Assembly: GCF_027580225.2 (NCBI RefSeq)
Contig: NC_073346.2
Location: 887,001 to 951,000 of the forward strand
Source of the DNA: Misgurnus anguillicaudatus
Taxonomy: Eukaryota; Chordata; Actinopteri; Cypriniformes; Cobitidae
DNA length: 64,000 nt
Reading direction: 5' to 3'
Positions 10,501-22,520 of the stretch are shown one piece after another; the stretch's first letter is position 1; each line of letters starts with the position of its first letter. Both the position numbers and the translations under genes were made by a program. A model generated the notes under the pieces. That model was given only the letters and a program-made list of their open reading frames with translations. It had not been told where the DNA came from and did not search any database.

Positions 10501-12925
10501 TTAAAGGAACACGCAGACATTTTGGGATTTTAGCTTATTCATTGTATCCCCCAGAGTTAAATAAGTTCATACATACCTTTCTCATCTCCGTGCGTGCCGT
10601 AACTCTGTCTGACGCACCCACCACTAGATAAGCTTAGCACAAAGACTGGAAGTGAATGGCTCCAGCTAGCACACTGCTCCTAATAAGTGACAAAATTACA
10701 CAAACATTTTCCTATTTATGTATTGTGATTTGTATAGTCACACCGTGTACAAATAACAAAGTCCTATGAGACATAGCCATCTTTTAACAGTGTACTTACG
10801 GGGAACTATATTCTCAGAAGGCGAAGCACTGCTACTTGGGCGGAGTGATTTGCTCGCAGCACCCGAGAAGCCCCTTGTGAGAAGGAGAGAGTTCGGTCAG
10901 AGTTGTGCAAATCACTCCGCCCAAGTAGCAGTGCTTCGCCTTCTGAGAATATAGTTCCCAGTATATATACTGGTAAAAGATGACTATGTCTCATAGGACT
11001 TTGCAGAGCCGGCCCTAGACCTTCGGGGGCCCTAAGCACAATTTGGTCGGGGGCCCATTTGACCGAAGTAAGGCCTAAAGAAAAGAAATGACTACCTTAT
11101 AGCTATACTGTACATATTATATCTGTTATTTTTTTATTTTGTCTTTTAAATTATGTTTTTTAATTATTCTATGTATACTGTATTTTAATGATCTTTTTTA
11201 CGCTGCTGGTCCTGAGTACGTTCTTATGTGGCAACATGTAGCCTACAAAAAAAGACCTTGGGGTGGTCCCGGACAGGGATTATCTTAAGCCAGAACTCGG
11301 CCTTAGTTTAATTAGAAAACATAACCAATTTTTACAAACATGCCTTACTAAAAACATTATTTGTGTGCATTTTGAGGCAAAACAAAGGGCACTGGTGTAT
11401 TTTAAGATATGTCAGTGCAAGCTTTTTTCAATTTGGACAGCTCTTAGCCTACTTTTATTTTAGTCCATGACTAGTTTAATTTCTGTCAGGGAAACTGCCC
11501 CCTTGAGATCTTGATTTGAGTTCCATGTTTGATGTCTAGGGAAAATATAATACCACTGACTGAACTGAATAGCAGTGCAGTGCAACGAACACACACTGAT
11601 GAACTTGCTGAATAAAAAGACTGATAAAGTTATTTTCACTGACCATCAAAGAAACATCTTTAATTGACAGCAGAGTTTAAGAGGCACAAACAATAGCCTA
11701 CATATAATTTGAATGAAATAGAGTAAATAGAATAACATTTAAATAAAATATTATATAAAATAATAAATAGAACACTTAAATGTTTACATTTTTCAAATAA
11801 ACAACATTAACCATAATATCTAAAACACCACAAACAAGATTAAAAGTTGCTAACATTCGATATAACAACCGCCTAACTATATATTATCTCTTACGTAAAT
11901 AGCATAACAAAAGTTAATAGGCTTGTTTGATATGAGCTAAATCTGCGCATAACCGATCACCGGTGATCAGCGCGAGATGCGTTTTTCAACTTGTTCTTGA
12001 CTTATGACATTCATTTTTTTTTTTTATTCCTTTAAACTTTTGTATTGGTGTTGGATTAGTTGTACTGTGAGCTATTTATATTTTACACAAAAACGAATTT
12101 AGACTTAGATTACATCCCAACATTTACTAAGTAGCCTTCCAGTAATGAACAGTTCACCTTTGTTGATTCTCCTTATAAACATCTTAATGTAAATGCATTT
12201 GTTGGTATTTCAGTTGCGTCTATTTAATCCGCGATAAAATACGCGATCTCTTCCATTGCTGATGTTTACAGACCACAACAAAGCGAGATTCATAAAGTGT
12301 CCGGCTTGCCTGCAGTTTTTTCACTCATCCCCTTACTGCAGCCGTCTGCGCTCGTCTAAATTCCAGGCAAGGCAAGCTGCATCTCAAACAAGCCTAGTCT
12401 GACAGACAATGATCAGGTGATGAGTGACATCATAGGGTCAGTCAGGGTCAAGATTAGCGGGGAACTCGCCATAATAAAGAACTAAATAAAAACAACTGTG
12501 CTTATTATGATGCCCGATAAAGAGCGCTGTAGATCCATTTCTTTTTATTTATTTTATGTTACTTTTGATGTATAATTTTTTTCAACCACTAGCTGGCAGT
12601 GACTCTATGGGGCCCTCTGCTGGCCACGGGGCCCTTTGCGATCGCAAGGGTTGTTTAGTGGCTAAGCCGGCTCTGGGACTTTGTTATTTGTACACGGTGT
12701 GAATATACAAATCACAACATATAAATAGGAAAATGTTCATGTTATTTTATCACTTATTGGGAGAAGTATGCTAGCTGAAGCCATTCACTTCCAGTCTTTG
12801 TTCTAAGCTAGGCTAGCAGTGGGTGCATCAGACAGAGTTACTGCATGCACAGAGATGATAAAAGTATCTATGGACTTATCTAACGGTGAATAAGCTAAAA
12901 TCCCCAAAATTTTGATGTGTTACTA
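10501..12925. mobile_element. TTAA-type palindromic foldback element, interrupted by a hAT
   Basis: The left arm starts at TTAA (10501) and runs to 10852; the right arm is 10908-11003 plus 12684-about 12925, degenerate at its outer end. The innermost 52 bp (10801-10852 against 10908-10959) are a perfect inverted match. The family, with 'cactgctacttgggcggagtg', looks like an abundant fish repeat, but I cannot name it securely; TTAA suggests Kolobok or piggyBac. Confidence 0.7.
11004..12675. mobile_element. Non-autonomous hAT, 1.67 kb
   Basis: Ends CAGAGCCGGC/GCCGGCTCTG with a perfect 8-bp duplication GGACTTTG at 10996-11003 and 12676-12683. It splits the right arm of the foldback element. No transposase frame. 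The long AT-rich interior has nothing else recognisable. Confidence 0.85.
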
Positions 12926-12932
12926 ACACTTT

Positions 12933-13196
12933 ATTCAATTCAATTCAATTTTATTTATATAGCGCTTTTTACAATAGTTAATTGTTTCAAAGCAGCTTTA
13001 CATTAATAGATGTATGAAAAGCAAAGAAAATCGAACATAGTAAAAATGTTACGTATACAGTAAAGTAGTAAGTTAGCCAAAGGTGGCAAACTCTCCAGTG
13101 GATGAAAAACCCCTAGGAGAAAAACCCTCCTGGCTAGTCCAGGGGGAAAACTCCTAGGAGGGAAAAAACCCTTGAGAGAGATACATATATATTTAT
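12933..13196 (-). mobile_element. L2/CR1-type LINE, 3' end fragment
   Basis: Minus-strand 3' end with the (GAATT)n tail at 12933, the block 'aaagcagctttacatt' and polyT/'ccctaggag' segments. It matches the 3' ends of the two large LINE copies at 24268 and 63222, so it is a 5'-truncated insertion of that family or a close relative. Confidence 0.7.
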
Positions 13197-13204
13197 ATAT
13201 AAAT

Positions 13205-14517
13205 TAGGGCTGTCAAAATGAACGCGTTAATAACGCGTTAACGCAAATTCAATTTAACGCCACTAATTTTATTAACGGAGATTAACGCAACGCGCAATTT
13301 CTGTTTGACCCTTGGTCCAGCCCATAGTTAAATGAACAGAGACGCAGACAAATGTGACTCTTTCTAAATGAGTAAAAGGTTTTCATAGAAATAAGAACAT
13401 TAAGCAAATCGTCTACCAAATCCAATGCTCTAAATGCTCGTTGGACATCTGATATGATCTTTATTTTTACGTCTGAGAGGTGTAACGTTACCGTCCCCCT
13501 AATGCTTAATCTAATACATGCGTCTCAATTCATTTTGGTTTCGCTTTTATGCATGACTTAGAAAATAGACTGCAGGACTTGCTTGATGTTAAAATAGTCA
13601 TTAAGAGAGATAAAGTTCGGTACCTGATTAATGTTAAAGAGTTATTAAGAGCGACGAGACTCAAAAGCGATCCCCTCACGCTGAGTCTGACTGACTGACA
13701 TCTGAAGCGCGTGCACACAGACGCGCGAGTGCGCGACCCGGATATATATAGACATCTACACAAAATTACAGTTTTACAAATATCTGTTTTGATAAGAATT
13801 CACGCAGGTAAGATCTATAATCTGTTATGTCTTAAGTAAATGTTTGGTTAACTGCTGGGTAAAAATATCTGATGTGTAACATTATATTAGTTCACTTAGA
13901 TTTTAAGCAGTCTGTCTCAATGTCAATCAAACAAAAGGAAAAAATGTTGAACATACATTGATGATGTTTTTGCTTTGTGTGTGCTAAATCTATTAGTTTT
14001 ACCAGTGATTTTAAGGTATTGATGTGGTAATATAATGTATGGATGTGGTAATTTTGTGGTAATTTGACTCTTTCAACTTCAAACACGTGTAGTTCTGTCA
14101 TATTTTGTTATATTTCAACAAATCATGCATTGTCCTATGTTTTAATAGAGAATGTCAAAATATGAACAACAATTCTTTTTTAAATTAGCTAATTCCGACT
14201 CAACTTGCCAGCACAGGTCACAAATGATGCAGCAGCAAACAAAAATGGAGAAAGAAAAATCTTCTTAAAGGAAAATTCGTATACAAAACAATGGCTGGTG
14301 ATTCTGTTAAAAATGTAAACAGGCTGTTGTTAACATACATTTGCATAAAGCATCAATATATGTATATATGATTAGAATATTAAAAACCTGAAAAGTATTA
14401 AATTAGGGTAAATTTAGAATGGATAAAAATGTGCGATTAATTTGCGATTAATCGCAGTTAACTCATGAAATCATGCGATTAATCTAGATTAATTTTTTTA
14501 ATCTATTGACAGCCCTA
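13205..14517. mobile_element. Non-autonomous hAT, 1.31 kb
   Basis: Ends TAGGGCTGTCAA/TTGACAGCCCTA with a perfect duplication ATATAAAT (13197-13204, 14518-14525). Both ends carry runs of 'aacgcgttaa'/'gcgattaatcgc'. No transposase frame. Just outside its right end, 14550-14600 resembles the tail of fish SINE/LINE repeats. Confidence 0.85.
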
Positions 14518-14716
14518 ATATAAATACTATCGGGATGTGATAGAAAGAAACTTGAATGCATTATAAGTCGCTTTGAATAATAGTCTCTGCCAAATGCAAC
14601 ACATTTTAAACTTGCAAGAAGTGAGATCATATTTAGTCTAGTGTGTCATTTGTGTATGTATGTGACTAGTAACTTTTGTTTCAGAATAAGTGTCTTAGCT
14701 GGATGTTCCTCTATGA

Positions 14717-15225
14717 CAGTGTTCTTCACATCCAATCCTGTAGAGCCGGTGCTCTGCAGAGTTTAGCTCCAACCTTAATCAAACACACCTACCTGTGATT
14801 ATCTAGTGATCATTAAGACATAAGCCGTTTCTCAAAACCAAGTACGCCAAACTCGGACTTGTGTCCTTCGTAGTTCGAACTTGCAAGTTCAGACTCAGAA
14901 GAACGAACTCCGGACGCGAAATGCATAATGGGAAACTTCGCTGTCATAAGTCCACACAAGTCTCCTCTGATGCATCCTCGATAAAATGGGCGGATCAAGA
15001 ACACATCCGGGGATTTTATATGAACTTGGGCTTGATGCGAACTTTGAATTGGAACAGTACTTGGCCGCGACTGATGACGTTTCACAAGTTCACAAGAACG
15101 CAAGTACAGACAAGAACGCATATTGAGAAACGGCTATTGATTAGCTTGCTCAGGTGTGTTTGATTAAGGTTGGAGCTAAACTCTGCAGGGCACAGGCTCT
15201 CCAGGGTTGGATGTGAAGAACACTG
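14717..15225. mobile_element. hAT MITE, palindromic, with nested MITE
   Basis: Ends CAGTGTTCTTCACATCCAA/TTGGATGTGAAGAACACTG with a perfect duplication CTCTATGA (14709-14716, 15226-15233). Long arms include 'gtttagctccaaccttaatc' and its reverse complement. The middle is occupied by another MITE (14823-15135). Confidence 0.85.
14823..15135. mobile_element. MITE with AGCCGTTTCTCAA termini
   Basis: AGCCGTTTCTCAA/TTGAGAAACGGCT inverted ends, about 313 bp. No clear target duplication. The core 'gatgcatcctcga' reappears inverted in the element at 49372-49748, which has the same type of ends, so they are probably one family. Confidence 0.6.
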
Positions 15226-15281
15226 CTCTATGAGGTAGTAATTGGTCAAATGTATTTGTTTAATTTTATTTTGCATTGTAG

Positions 15282-15329
15282 GAGAGACTGTGGATCAAGG
15301 AAACCGTAACCCAACTGCTAGACATGCTG
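15282..15329 (+). other. Candidate small phase-1 exon
   Basis: 48 bp between ATTGTAG and GTAAAT, open in phase 1 (ETVDQGNRNPTARHA). It matches the style of the exon-like segments at 9534-9590 and 9800-9850, so it may be a further exon of the decayed Myb-like gene. Confidence 0.3.
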
Positions 15330-15644
15330 GTAAATCCATTTTAGTTTTTACATAGTCTTTCAAAAATTCACATGAACAATTGATATGTTATATAACAGCT
15401 CTCAGGCTTTGCTCTTTGAATTTAAAACACTTAAAAATTAAATTAACAGGTATTTGTAACAGGGGAAGTAAATCTGTGGCATTGGATTTTGAATTCTAAT
15501 TCTAAGCACTGAATTTTTTTACATCGAATTTTTAACACTGAATTTTATTTTGCATCTAAATCAGACTTTGAATTTTAAAAGCCATCAAATTTCTAGAACT
15601 GTTGTTTTGCCTATGACATTTTTTTCAATTTTTTTTCAATTTTT

Positions 15645-15860
15645 AAAAAAATTCAGTGTAAATAAATTCAATGTCTCAAAAGATTCAGTGTAAAAACATT
15701 CAATGTTTCAAAAGATTCAGTGTAAAAAAATTCAATGTCTCAAAAGATTCAGTGTAAAAACATTCAATGTTTCAAAAGATTCAGTGTAAAAAAATTCAAT
15801 GTCTCAAAAAATTCAGTGCAAAATAATTCAACATTTCAAAAAATTCAGTGTTAAAATATT
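15645..15860. repeat. 32-bp tandem repeat
   Basis: About six to seven imperfect copies of a 32-bp unit alternating 'attcagtgtaaaaa' and 'attcaatgtttcaaaag'; neighbouring units differ slightly, suggesting a 64-bp higher-order period. Confidence 0.8.
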
Positions 15861-16099
15861 CTGTGTCAACGTCTGGGGAACCAGGGAGAGGCGGTCGATC
15901 CCTGTGTCGGATCATTCAGCAGCCAGCCGGTCGTTGGCGCTCCATTGGTCATGTGACGCTGAAACGAGAAGTCGGTGACGTTCAGGCAAAGGGTTTATTT
16001 GCATTAACATACGAAATCTCACATTTTTCACATCTGGCAGATCGTATTATCAGTATATCAGGACACAGCCCGTTTACATTTATCAACATCAAAGTGGCT
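15861..16099. other. No gene recognised
   Basis: Higher-GC unique-looking DNA between the tandem repeat and the inverted duplication. Confidence 0.4.
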
Positions 16100-16592
16100 T
16101 CTGTATCTGGATGTGTGATCGATCCCGTGCGAGGAAACGCGCTGGATGAATAGCTGACAATCACAAAAGGCAAACTGGCTTTAACCATATGATTTACGGT
16201 TGTTGTGGTAACCGCACTCCCGTATTGTACAGTTCTACTGAGAAGCAAACAGCAGACAATAACTAGCAACCCCAACAACCGTGATTCACATCTTAAGCTT
16301 TATATTTTTAGCTTTATAGGTTTTATCTTTGTTTATCTGCAGCGTCCGCACCGCAGACTTTACCTGAGCTTGACTTTCACCCACATGCTTTTTATCAACA
16401 ACAAAATCCATGTGAAACATTAGGATGACCATCCCGACTCCACTGTTTTAGTCTGCCTTAATAACTGCCTTTCGGCTCTGTCTGAACTTATATGTTTTTG
16501 TTCTGTAGCCTACTTTGTTCACTCACATATTTCTATATTAACCATAAACTGTTGTTACCTATGTTTCCTAATAAGTTTAATATGATATAAAT

Positions 16593-16988
16593 TAGGAATG
16601 CTCATATCAGTTAATTTTCCCGACCGACCACCGTAGTGTCACCGGGTGACTATACAGGGCGGAACTAAATGATGGCGAAGATTGGTTCTGCCCGAAGATG
16701 GTTTCCGGCCAGACCAAATTTCACAAACACCTTTTTACTTCCTGGTTTCTGTGGCTTTGGGACCTCCTCGAGGTGGAAACTAGGAAGGGGCGTGGCTTGT
16801 TACAGTCTGTGGTCCGCCCCGACCTGTGACAGATTTTGGCATAGTCGGCAGGGTTTCACCTCGAGTTGAGCGACCAAGGTCCCCCAATGGCCGACAACGA
16901 GTTGCCAGAGACCCCACTCCATTTTATCTGTCGCCCCGAAGACCGTTCTAGGGACTAGAACGATTTGGCGGGGGGGATGTCACCGGGT
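16593..16988. mobile_element. Truncated hAT (left-arm copy of 20765-22025)
   Basis: Starts TAGGAATGCTCATATCAG, the same terminus as the right end of the hAT at 20765-22025 in inverted orientation, then enters the TRIM. The rest is deleted: the sequence jumps from the first 11 bases of the second LTR directly to flanking DNA shared with the other arm. Confidence 0.75.
16637..16988 (+). mobile_element. TRIM (miniature LTR element), truncated copy
   Basis: LTR 16637-16831 (TGTCAC...TGTGACA, 195 bp), then a non-coding interior starting with a primer-binding-like TTTGGCATAGTCGGCAGGG and ending in the purine tract GGCGGGGGGGA at 16967-16977, then the first bases of the second LTR before the deletion at about 16988. 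A 66-residue open frame inside it has no family resemblance. Confidence 0.75.
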
Positions 16989-17144
16989 AACAATTTCCTA
17001 AATTTCCTGTTCATGTCTCCCTCTAGTCTAGTGCGTAAGAAGTGAAGTAATGTAATTTACAAACACATTTAGGTATAAGTAACTTACTTTGCATAAAACC
17101 AACACTGAACAAATGTATTTTGTCAATGTTATTATGGTTTGTAC

Positions 17145-18546
17145 TAGGGATGCACCGGTTGACCGGACAGAGATCGGAACCGGCCGGTTTTTGTCCGATC
17201 GGCAACCGGACGTTTTTTGTATTTTTTCAGCCGATTTTTCCGGAAGTGCACACGCGTGCAAAGACTACATTTTTATCATTGGCAAACATGTCTTTTGTGT
17301 AAAAGCATTTCGAAATCTGTAATGTCTGTAAAGGACAAGTTAATCGCGGAGAAACAACAGTACATTCGCAGGGCTCTCAAGTCTCATGCATTCACTGTGA
17401 GATACAAGCATTTCAGTCAGTTTAAACACACCTTATATTTTTAAAAGACTGATAACTTTTCCTGCTATATACAATTAATGGACGAGGCGCAGGGAAGTTA
17501 TCTGTCGAGTTTAGCCGTCTCAAGTTTTTCTCGCGCTCCTCTGATGTCAATCACGTGGATGCGCGCGGCGCGTGCACGCACAGAGTGAAAGTTAGAAGAG
17601 CAAGATCCGACAAATGCTTTAAATAACGCAGGTTTCTTGAATATAGCCAAATACGTGTTAAATTATGCTTGATTTATTTTAAATAACTCTCCAACTGCTT
17701 TGCAATCAGAAGCTTTCGCTTACCTGAAACTGCTTCCTGAAATGAATGAAAGGACTGGAGATGTATTTCATTATTATTGCCATGTAGTACTGAACATGTA
17801 ACCTTATCTCTCTCTTAAACACAGCTTAAAATACAGGCTGATGCCAAGTGCTGCAATCCTACTGTATGTAATACAGATTTCATTTTAATTTTGATACATT
17901 TGTATTTTTTAATATGTAGAACAATTTATTTAATTTGGATACATTTGTTTGTCTTTTATCAGACTTACCAATTGTTATCATTTATATTTGTGCTGGTCAG
18001 TAGGGGTGGGACAAAAAATCGATTCTTAGATGAATCGCGATTCGGACGGGGGCCGATTCTGAATCGATTCATGAGGGTCCAAGCGATTCCCACCCCTACT
18101 GGTCAGTTATGAATAATAGGTAACATTGAACTGCTAGCAAAAACTTGAGAATTTGGTGGGGCAGAGGGGCTCCTCCCCTAATAGATGTTGTCTCACTCCA
18201 AACTTTTAAATAAAACCTAAGAGCCCTGCATTCACCACAACAAACTTGGTCAGACATTTAAGTTCATCACCTGATAGAACACAATAAGTATCAAAAGTCT
18301 GTTGATAATGCAAAACAGGCAAGACCATCAACCCTCACTCAACCATCCATGTCATTGTTTTCAATAGCCAAACCAAGTTTAGCCTGTTAAACACCAAATA
18401 AACATATTGTTTATGTATACTTTCATTCTTTCTTGTTTGTTGCTTGATAAGAAAAAAATCGGAAATCGGATCGGAATCGGCCAATTTGCTTTTTAAGAAA
18501 ATCGGTATAAAAACCGGCCATGAAAAATCAAGATCGTGCATCCCTA
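17145..18546. mobile_element. Non-autonomous hAT, 1.4 kb, with known empty site
   Basis: Ends TAGGGATGCACCG and TCGTGCATCCCTA. Duplication GTTTGTAC/ATTTGTAC (17137-17144, 18547-18554), one mismatch. The other arm of the inverted duplication has the uninterrupted target near 20600, confirming this is an insertion after duplication. It contains a 98-bp MITE. No transposase. Confidence 0.85.
18001..18098. mobile_element. 98-bp hAT MITE
   Basis: Ends TAGGGGTGGGACA and CCCACCCCTA; perfect duplication CTGGTCAG (17993-18000, 18099-18106). Internal 'aatcgattc' palindromes. Nested inside the hAT at 17145-18546. Confidence 0.85.
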
Positions 18547-18747
18547 ATTTGTACCTGTTTGACCTAAAATGTGTTAAATTAGATAAAAACTGCAGACTGA
18601 CCAGAAAGAAGCGCAACATTATCGCCATCGCAATTAAAACGATCCATTAAATTCGGCTATTAAATATTACATCTCTACATGAATAGTTGGAACATATTAA
18701 ACATATGCCTGAATAACTTAAAAATACAATCAGGAGTGTTAAAATGC

Positions 18748-20393
18748 ACTCCATGACTTAACCTCCTTTATTTTTGACAGCTGTCAGGGAGAAGAATAAT
18801 GATAGTTGTTGACCTGTAAATGCAGATTCCATGGCTGGATTGCGTTTACATTACACTGAGTGAGATCCGATCACAAAGCGTCCATGCGACCAGGATGTTG
18901 TCCACATACACATTAAAATGACATGTGTAAACGCGTCTGTGATCGGAATGTTATCCGTTCTTGCGCCACACATCAAGATGGATAAATAAAACAAAACGAA
19001 AATTATTTTGTGTATTTTGTTTAATGATTTGCCTAAAGCGCCATCACATTTGAAGCCCTGTGTTCTTAATTTCTTAATTATATGGCTATGTATAATATTT
19101 TTAATGTGTGAATTAAAAGAAATTCCAAAACATTTTCCCGCAATCTTTTTAACACTTTAGGGTCAGTAAAATGTTCTATGATCTGTTGTTAATAATCTGT
19201 TCAATGATTGGTTAAAGCCTATGGGGCTTATTCCAATAGAAAATTATCATCCCTATGCTCTATTCCCTTCAAAGATCAGAACACACTTGATGTATAAACT
19301 CTAGAGAAAGTTGCACAATTGTCTCATAGTGTGGTCAATTCAAATACACTTGGCGAATACAGCAATGAAATACGCACATCAGTTTCTCTTTATTTGGATA
19401 GACTGTGTGACATCCCCTTCCTGAAGTGCCCTTCAAGGGCGCTAAAACGGCATTTGGAATTCACCCCGCTTTCAGCATGAATTTGACTGCCGCGTCCCAT
19501 CTCAAAGGCCGATAAAACAGCTGGAGTACTAATAAAAACATCAGTAAATTAATAGGTTTCAGCAATTCTCCTGAAGAAATGTTACCAACATAAGCTTCCT
19601 TCAAAGCAAGTGTGAAGTAATTGCGGATTCACGCGCTTCTGATTTCATTTTCCAAATTGTTCTTTTAAGTCATAATGTAAAAATAACACGGAGACTTACG
19701 TTCTTAAATAGATTGTATTTGTATTATTAGGGAAATGCGGGTAAGGATTTTTTCACCTTCTGAACTAAAAAAAACGCATATTTTATAGGAAATATATAAT
19801 ATGCCTGTATTTGGCAAATACGTTCATCTGTACTAGATTACTTTTGCTTTTAAAGTCAGATTATTAAATTTTTCCATTTCTTGAATTAAAAGTTTTTTAA
19901 ATGTTTCTTTATTATTATTATGAACGAAAAACTTAAAACCAATAATACAATGACAAACTCGCTTAACAGCTTGTTTATTAATAAAACAAATTCGACGGAT
20001 GGTATCTGCGTTCTAACACAAATGATAGACATAATTTTCCATTACTAGTATTTGTTTATTTAGTTTTTTTTTATTAAAACAGAACAACAGCAAATTACTA
20101 AAATGACTCGCTTATATTAAGGAGAAGGTTTAAGAAAAACGAATAAATGGAAAACATTTTACCTGCCTGATTACATAACTACATCTAAAGATCCTTGGAT
20201 TTATTTAAAAAAAAGCAAACCACTTATTTGTTTAATCAATATAAAACTACAACAATATAAACCATGGACAAACTCGCAAAAGTTAGGGAAATGCAACTTG
20301 AATCCTATGTATTCTATAAATTCATATTTGTGGAGCAATGCTAGCTAAGCTTGAAAGTATATTGAAATAACTCGATATACAAAAGCATTTTAA
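18748..20393. other. Spacer of the inverted duplication, no gene
   Basis: AT-rich, no open frame of note and no repeat I recognise. Confidence 0.4.
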
Positions 20394-20764
20394 CACAGCT
20401 TGTATTTTTAAGTTATTCAGGGATATGTTTAATATGTTCCAACTATTCCTGTAGAGATTAATATTTAGTAGAATTTAATGGATCGTTTTAATGTTTGAGT
20501 TTCCATGGCGACATATCAAGGGTCATTACGTGAATGTTGTGCTGGTCAGTCGGAAGTTTCTATCTCATTTAACACATTTTAGGTTAAACACATACAAACC
20601 CTAATAACATTGACAAAATACATTTGTTCAGTGTTGGTTTTATGCAAAGTAAGTTACTTATACCTAAATGTGTTTGTAAATGACATTACTTCACTTCTTA
20701 CGCACTAGACTAGAGGGAGACATGAACAGGAAATTTAGGAAATTGTTAGCTCTTTTATTTATAT

Positions 20765-22025
20765 TAGGGATGCTCACATTAACTGTTTAACCGTTAACCG
20801 AAGGTAAGAATTTATGACCGATTAACATTATCAGTTAAAATAAAAAAATATTTTTTAATACATTGTGCGTGTCGTCATGAGCCGACAGACATTTCGCCAC
20901 TTTTTCTATCTTTAATTTGTGAATGTCCTGTAAATGACACAAATTATTGCTGCCCTGACGGTCTGATAAAGTAATCATTTGTATGAGAAATCATTTGTAT
21001 GCGTGTTTGGAAGCTGAACGGAGACGCAAGATGACGCGGTCTGTCTCGCGCACATCCGGACAGACGTTCGCTGATGGTCTCTGACCCTGTCCATAAACAT
21101 CTCTCTTTTTGCACAAACGGAGAAAGACGACGCAAAAGCAAAACTTTCTGAAAAGCATCCTGCTTTAGAAATGACCACTGTGGTAGATGAAATGGAGACA
21201 ATCTGCCCTTTTTGGATGTTAATCCTCTGGACTTATCGCATGCTTTTTAATAAGGTAATGTTGCGTGAATATCTGATAATGTATGAATCCTGGTTCTGTT
21301 GTTGATCTGTCGCTGCTGTTTGCACGTTCAAATGAAATCTTTTGTTTTTACTAGTTCACAGACAACCGTCAACTGTATTTTTACTCAATGACAATTTCAT
21401 ATTAAAATCTTATAAGTTAACGGTTAATGTTCGGTTTAGAAGCTACTGTCACAGGTCGGGGCGGACCACAGACTGTAACAAGCCACGCCCCTTCCTAGTT
21501 TCCACCTCGAGGAGGTCCCAAAGCCACAGAAACCAGGAAGTAAAAAGGTGTTTGTGAAATTTGGTCTGGCAGGAAACCATCTTCGGGCGGAACCAATCTT
21601 CGCCATCATTTAGTTCCGCCCTGTATAGTCACCCGGTGACATCCCCCCCGCCAAACCGTTCTAGTCCCTAGACAGTCTTCGGGGCGACAGATAAAATGGA
21701 GTGGGGTCTCTGGCAACTCGTTGTCGGCCATTGGGGGACCTTGGTCGCTCAACTCGAGGTGAAACCCTGGCGACTACGCCAAAATCTGTCACAGGTCGGG
21801 GCGGACCACAGACTGTAACAAGCCACGCCCCTTCCTAGTTTCCACCTCGAGGAGGTCCCAAAGCCACAGAAACCAGGAAGTAAAAAGGTGTTTGTGAAAT
21901 TTGGTCTGGCCGGAAACCATCTTCGGGCAGAACCAATCTTCGCCATCATTTAGTTCCACCCTGTATAGTCACCCGGTGACACTACGGTTGTCGGTCGGGA
22001 AAATTAACTGATATGAGCATCCCTA
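20765..22025. mobile_element. Non-autonomous hAT, complete, carrying a TRIM
   Basis: Ends TAGGGATGCTCA/TGAGCATCCCTA with a perfect duplication ATTTATAT (20757-20764, 22026-22033). No transposase frame. The TRIM at 21447-21981 is inserted near its right end. Confidence 0.85.
21447..21981 (-). mobile_element. TRIM (terminal-repeat retrotransposon in miniature), complete
   Basis: Two 195-bp direct repeats (21447-21641, 21787-21981), both TGTCAC...GTGACA, flank a 145-bp interior; the target duplication is CTAC on both sides. On the minus strand the 5' LTR is followed after five bases by TGGCGTAGTCGCCAGGG, in primer-binding position, and the 3' LTR is preceded by the purine tract GGCGGGGGGGA. There is no gag or pol. 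The LTRs differ at only a few positions. Mobilisation would need an autonomous partner, not present here. Confidence 0.8.
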
Positions 22026-22520
22026 ATTTATATCATATTAAACTTATCAGGAAACATAGGTAACAACAGTTTATGGTTAATATAGAAATATGTGAGTGAA
22101 CAAAGTAGGCTACAGAACAAAAACGTATAAGTTCAGACAGAGCCTAAAGGCCGTTATTAAGGCAGACTAAAACAGTGGAGTCGGGATGGTCATCCTAATG
22201 TTTCACATGGATTTTGTTGTTGATAAAAAGCATGTGGGTGAAAGTCAAGTTCAGGTAAAGTCTGTGGTGCGGACGCTGCAGATCAACAAAGATAAAACCT
22301 TTAAAGCTAAAAATATAAAGCTTAAAATGTGAATCACGGTTGTTGGGGTTGCTAGTTATTCTCTGCTCTTTGCTTCTCAGTAGAACTGTACAATACGGGA
22401 GAGCAGTTACCGCAACAACCCTAAATCATATGGTTAAAGCCAGTTGTAGCCATTTGTGATTGCCAGCTATTCATCCAGTGCGTCTCCCCGCACGGGATCG
22501 ATCACACATCCAGATACAGA

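Larger units (their letters stand above)
16100..22520. repeat. Large inverted duplication
   Basis: The left arm (16100-18747) and right arm (20394-22520) are reverse complements once later insertions are removed. Outer edges match at 'ctgtatctggatgtgtgatc' and inner edges at 'gaataacttaaaaataca'. Both arms contain the same hAT end with the same TRIM at the same place, so those insertions predate the duplication. The left arm later lost part of this hAT and gained another hAT at 17145-18546. Substitutions and small indels show the event is not very recent. The spacer is about 1.65 kb. Confidence 0.85.

Noticed and set aside
16669..16869. 66-residue frame repeated almost identically at 21749-21949 on the other strand
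   Set aside because: It lies in the TRIM LTR and adjacent interior; similarity is due to the repeat, and it resembles no protein.
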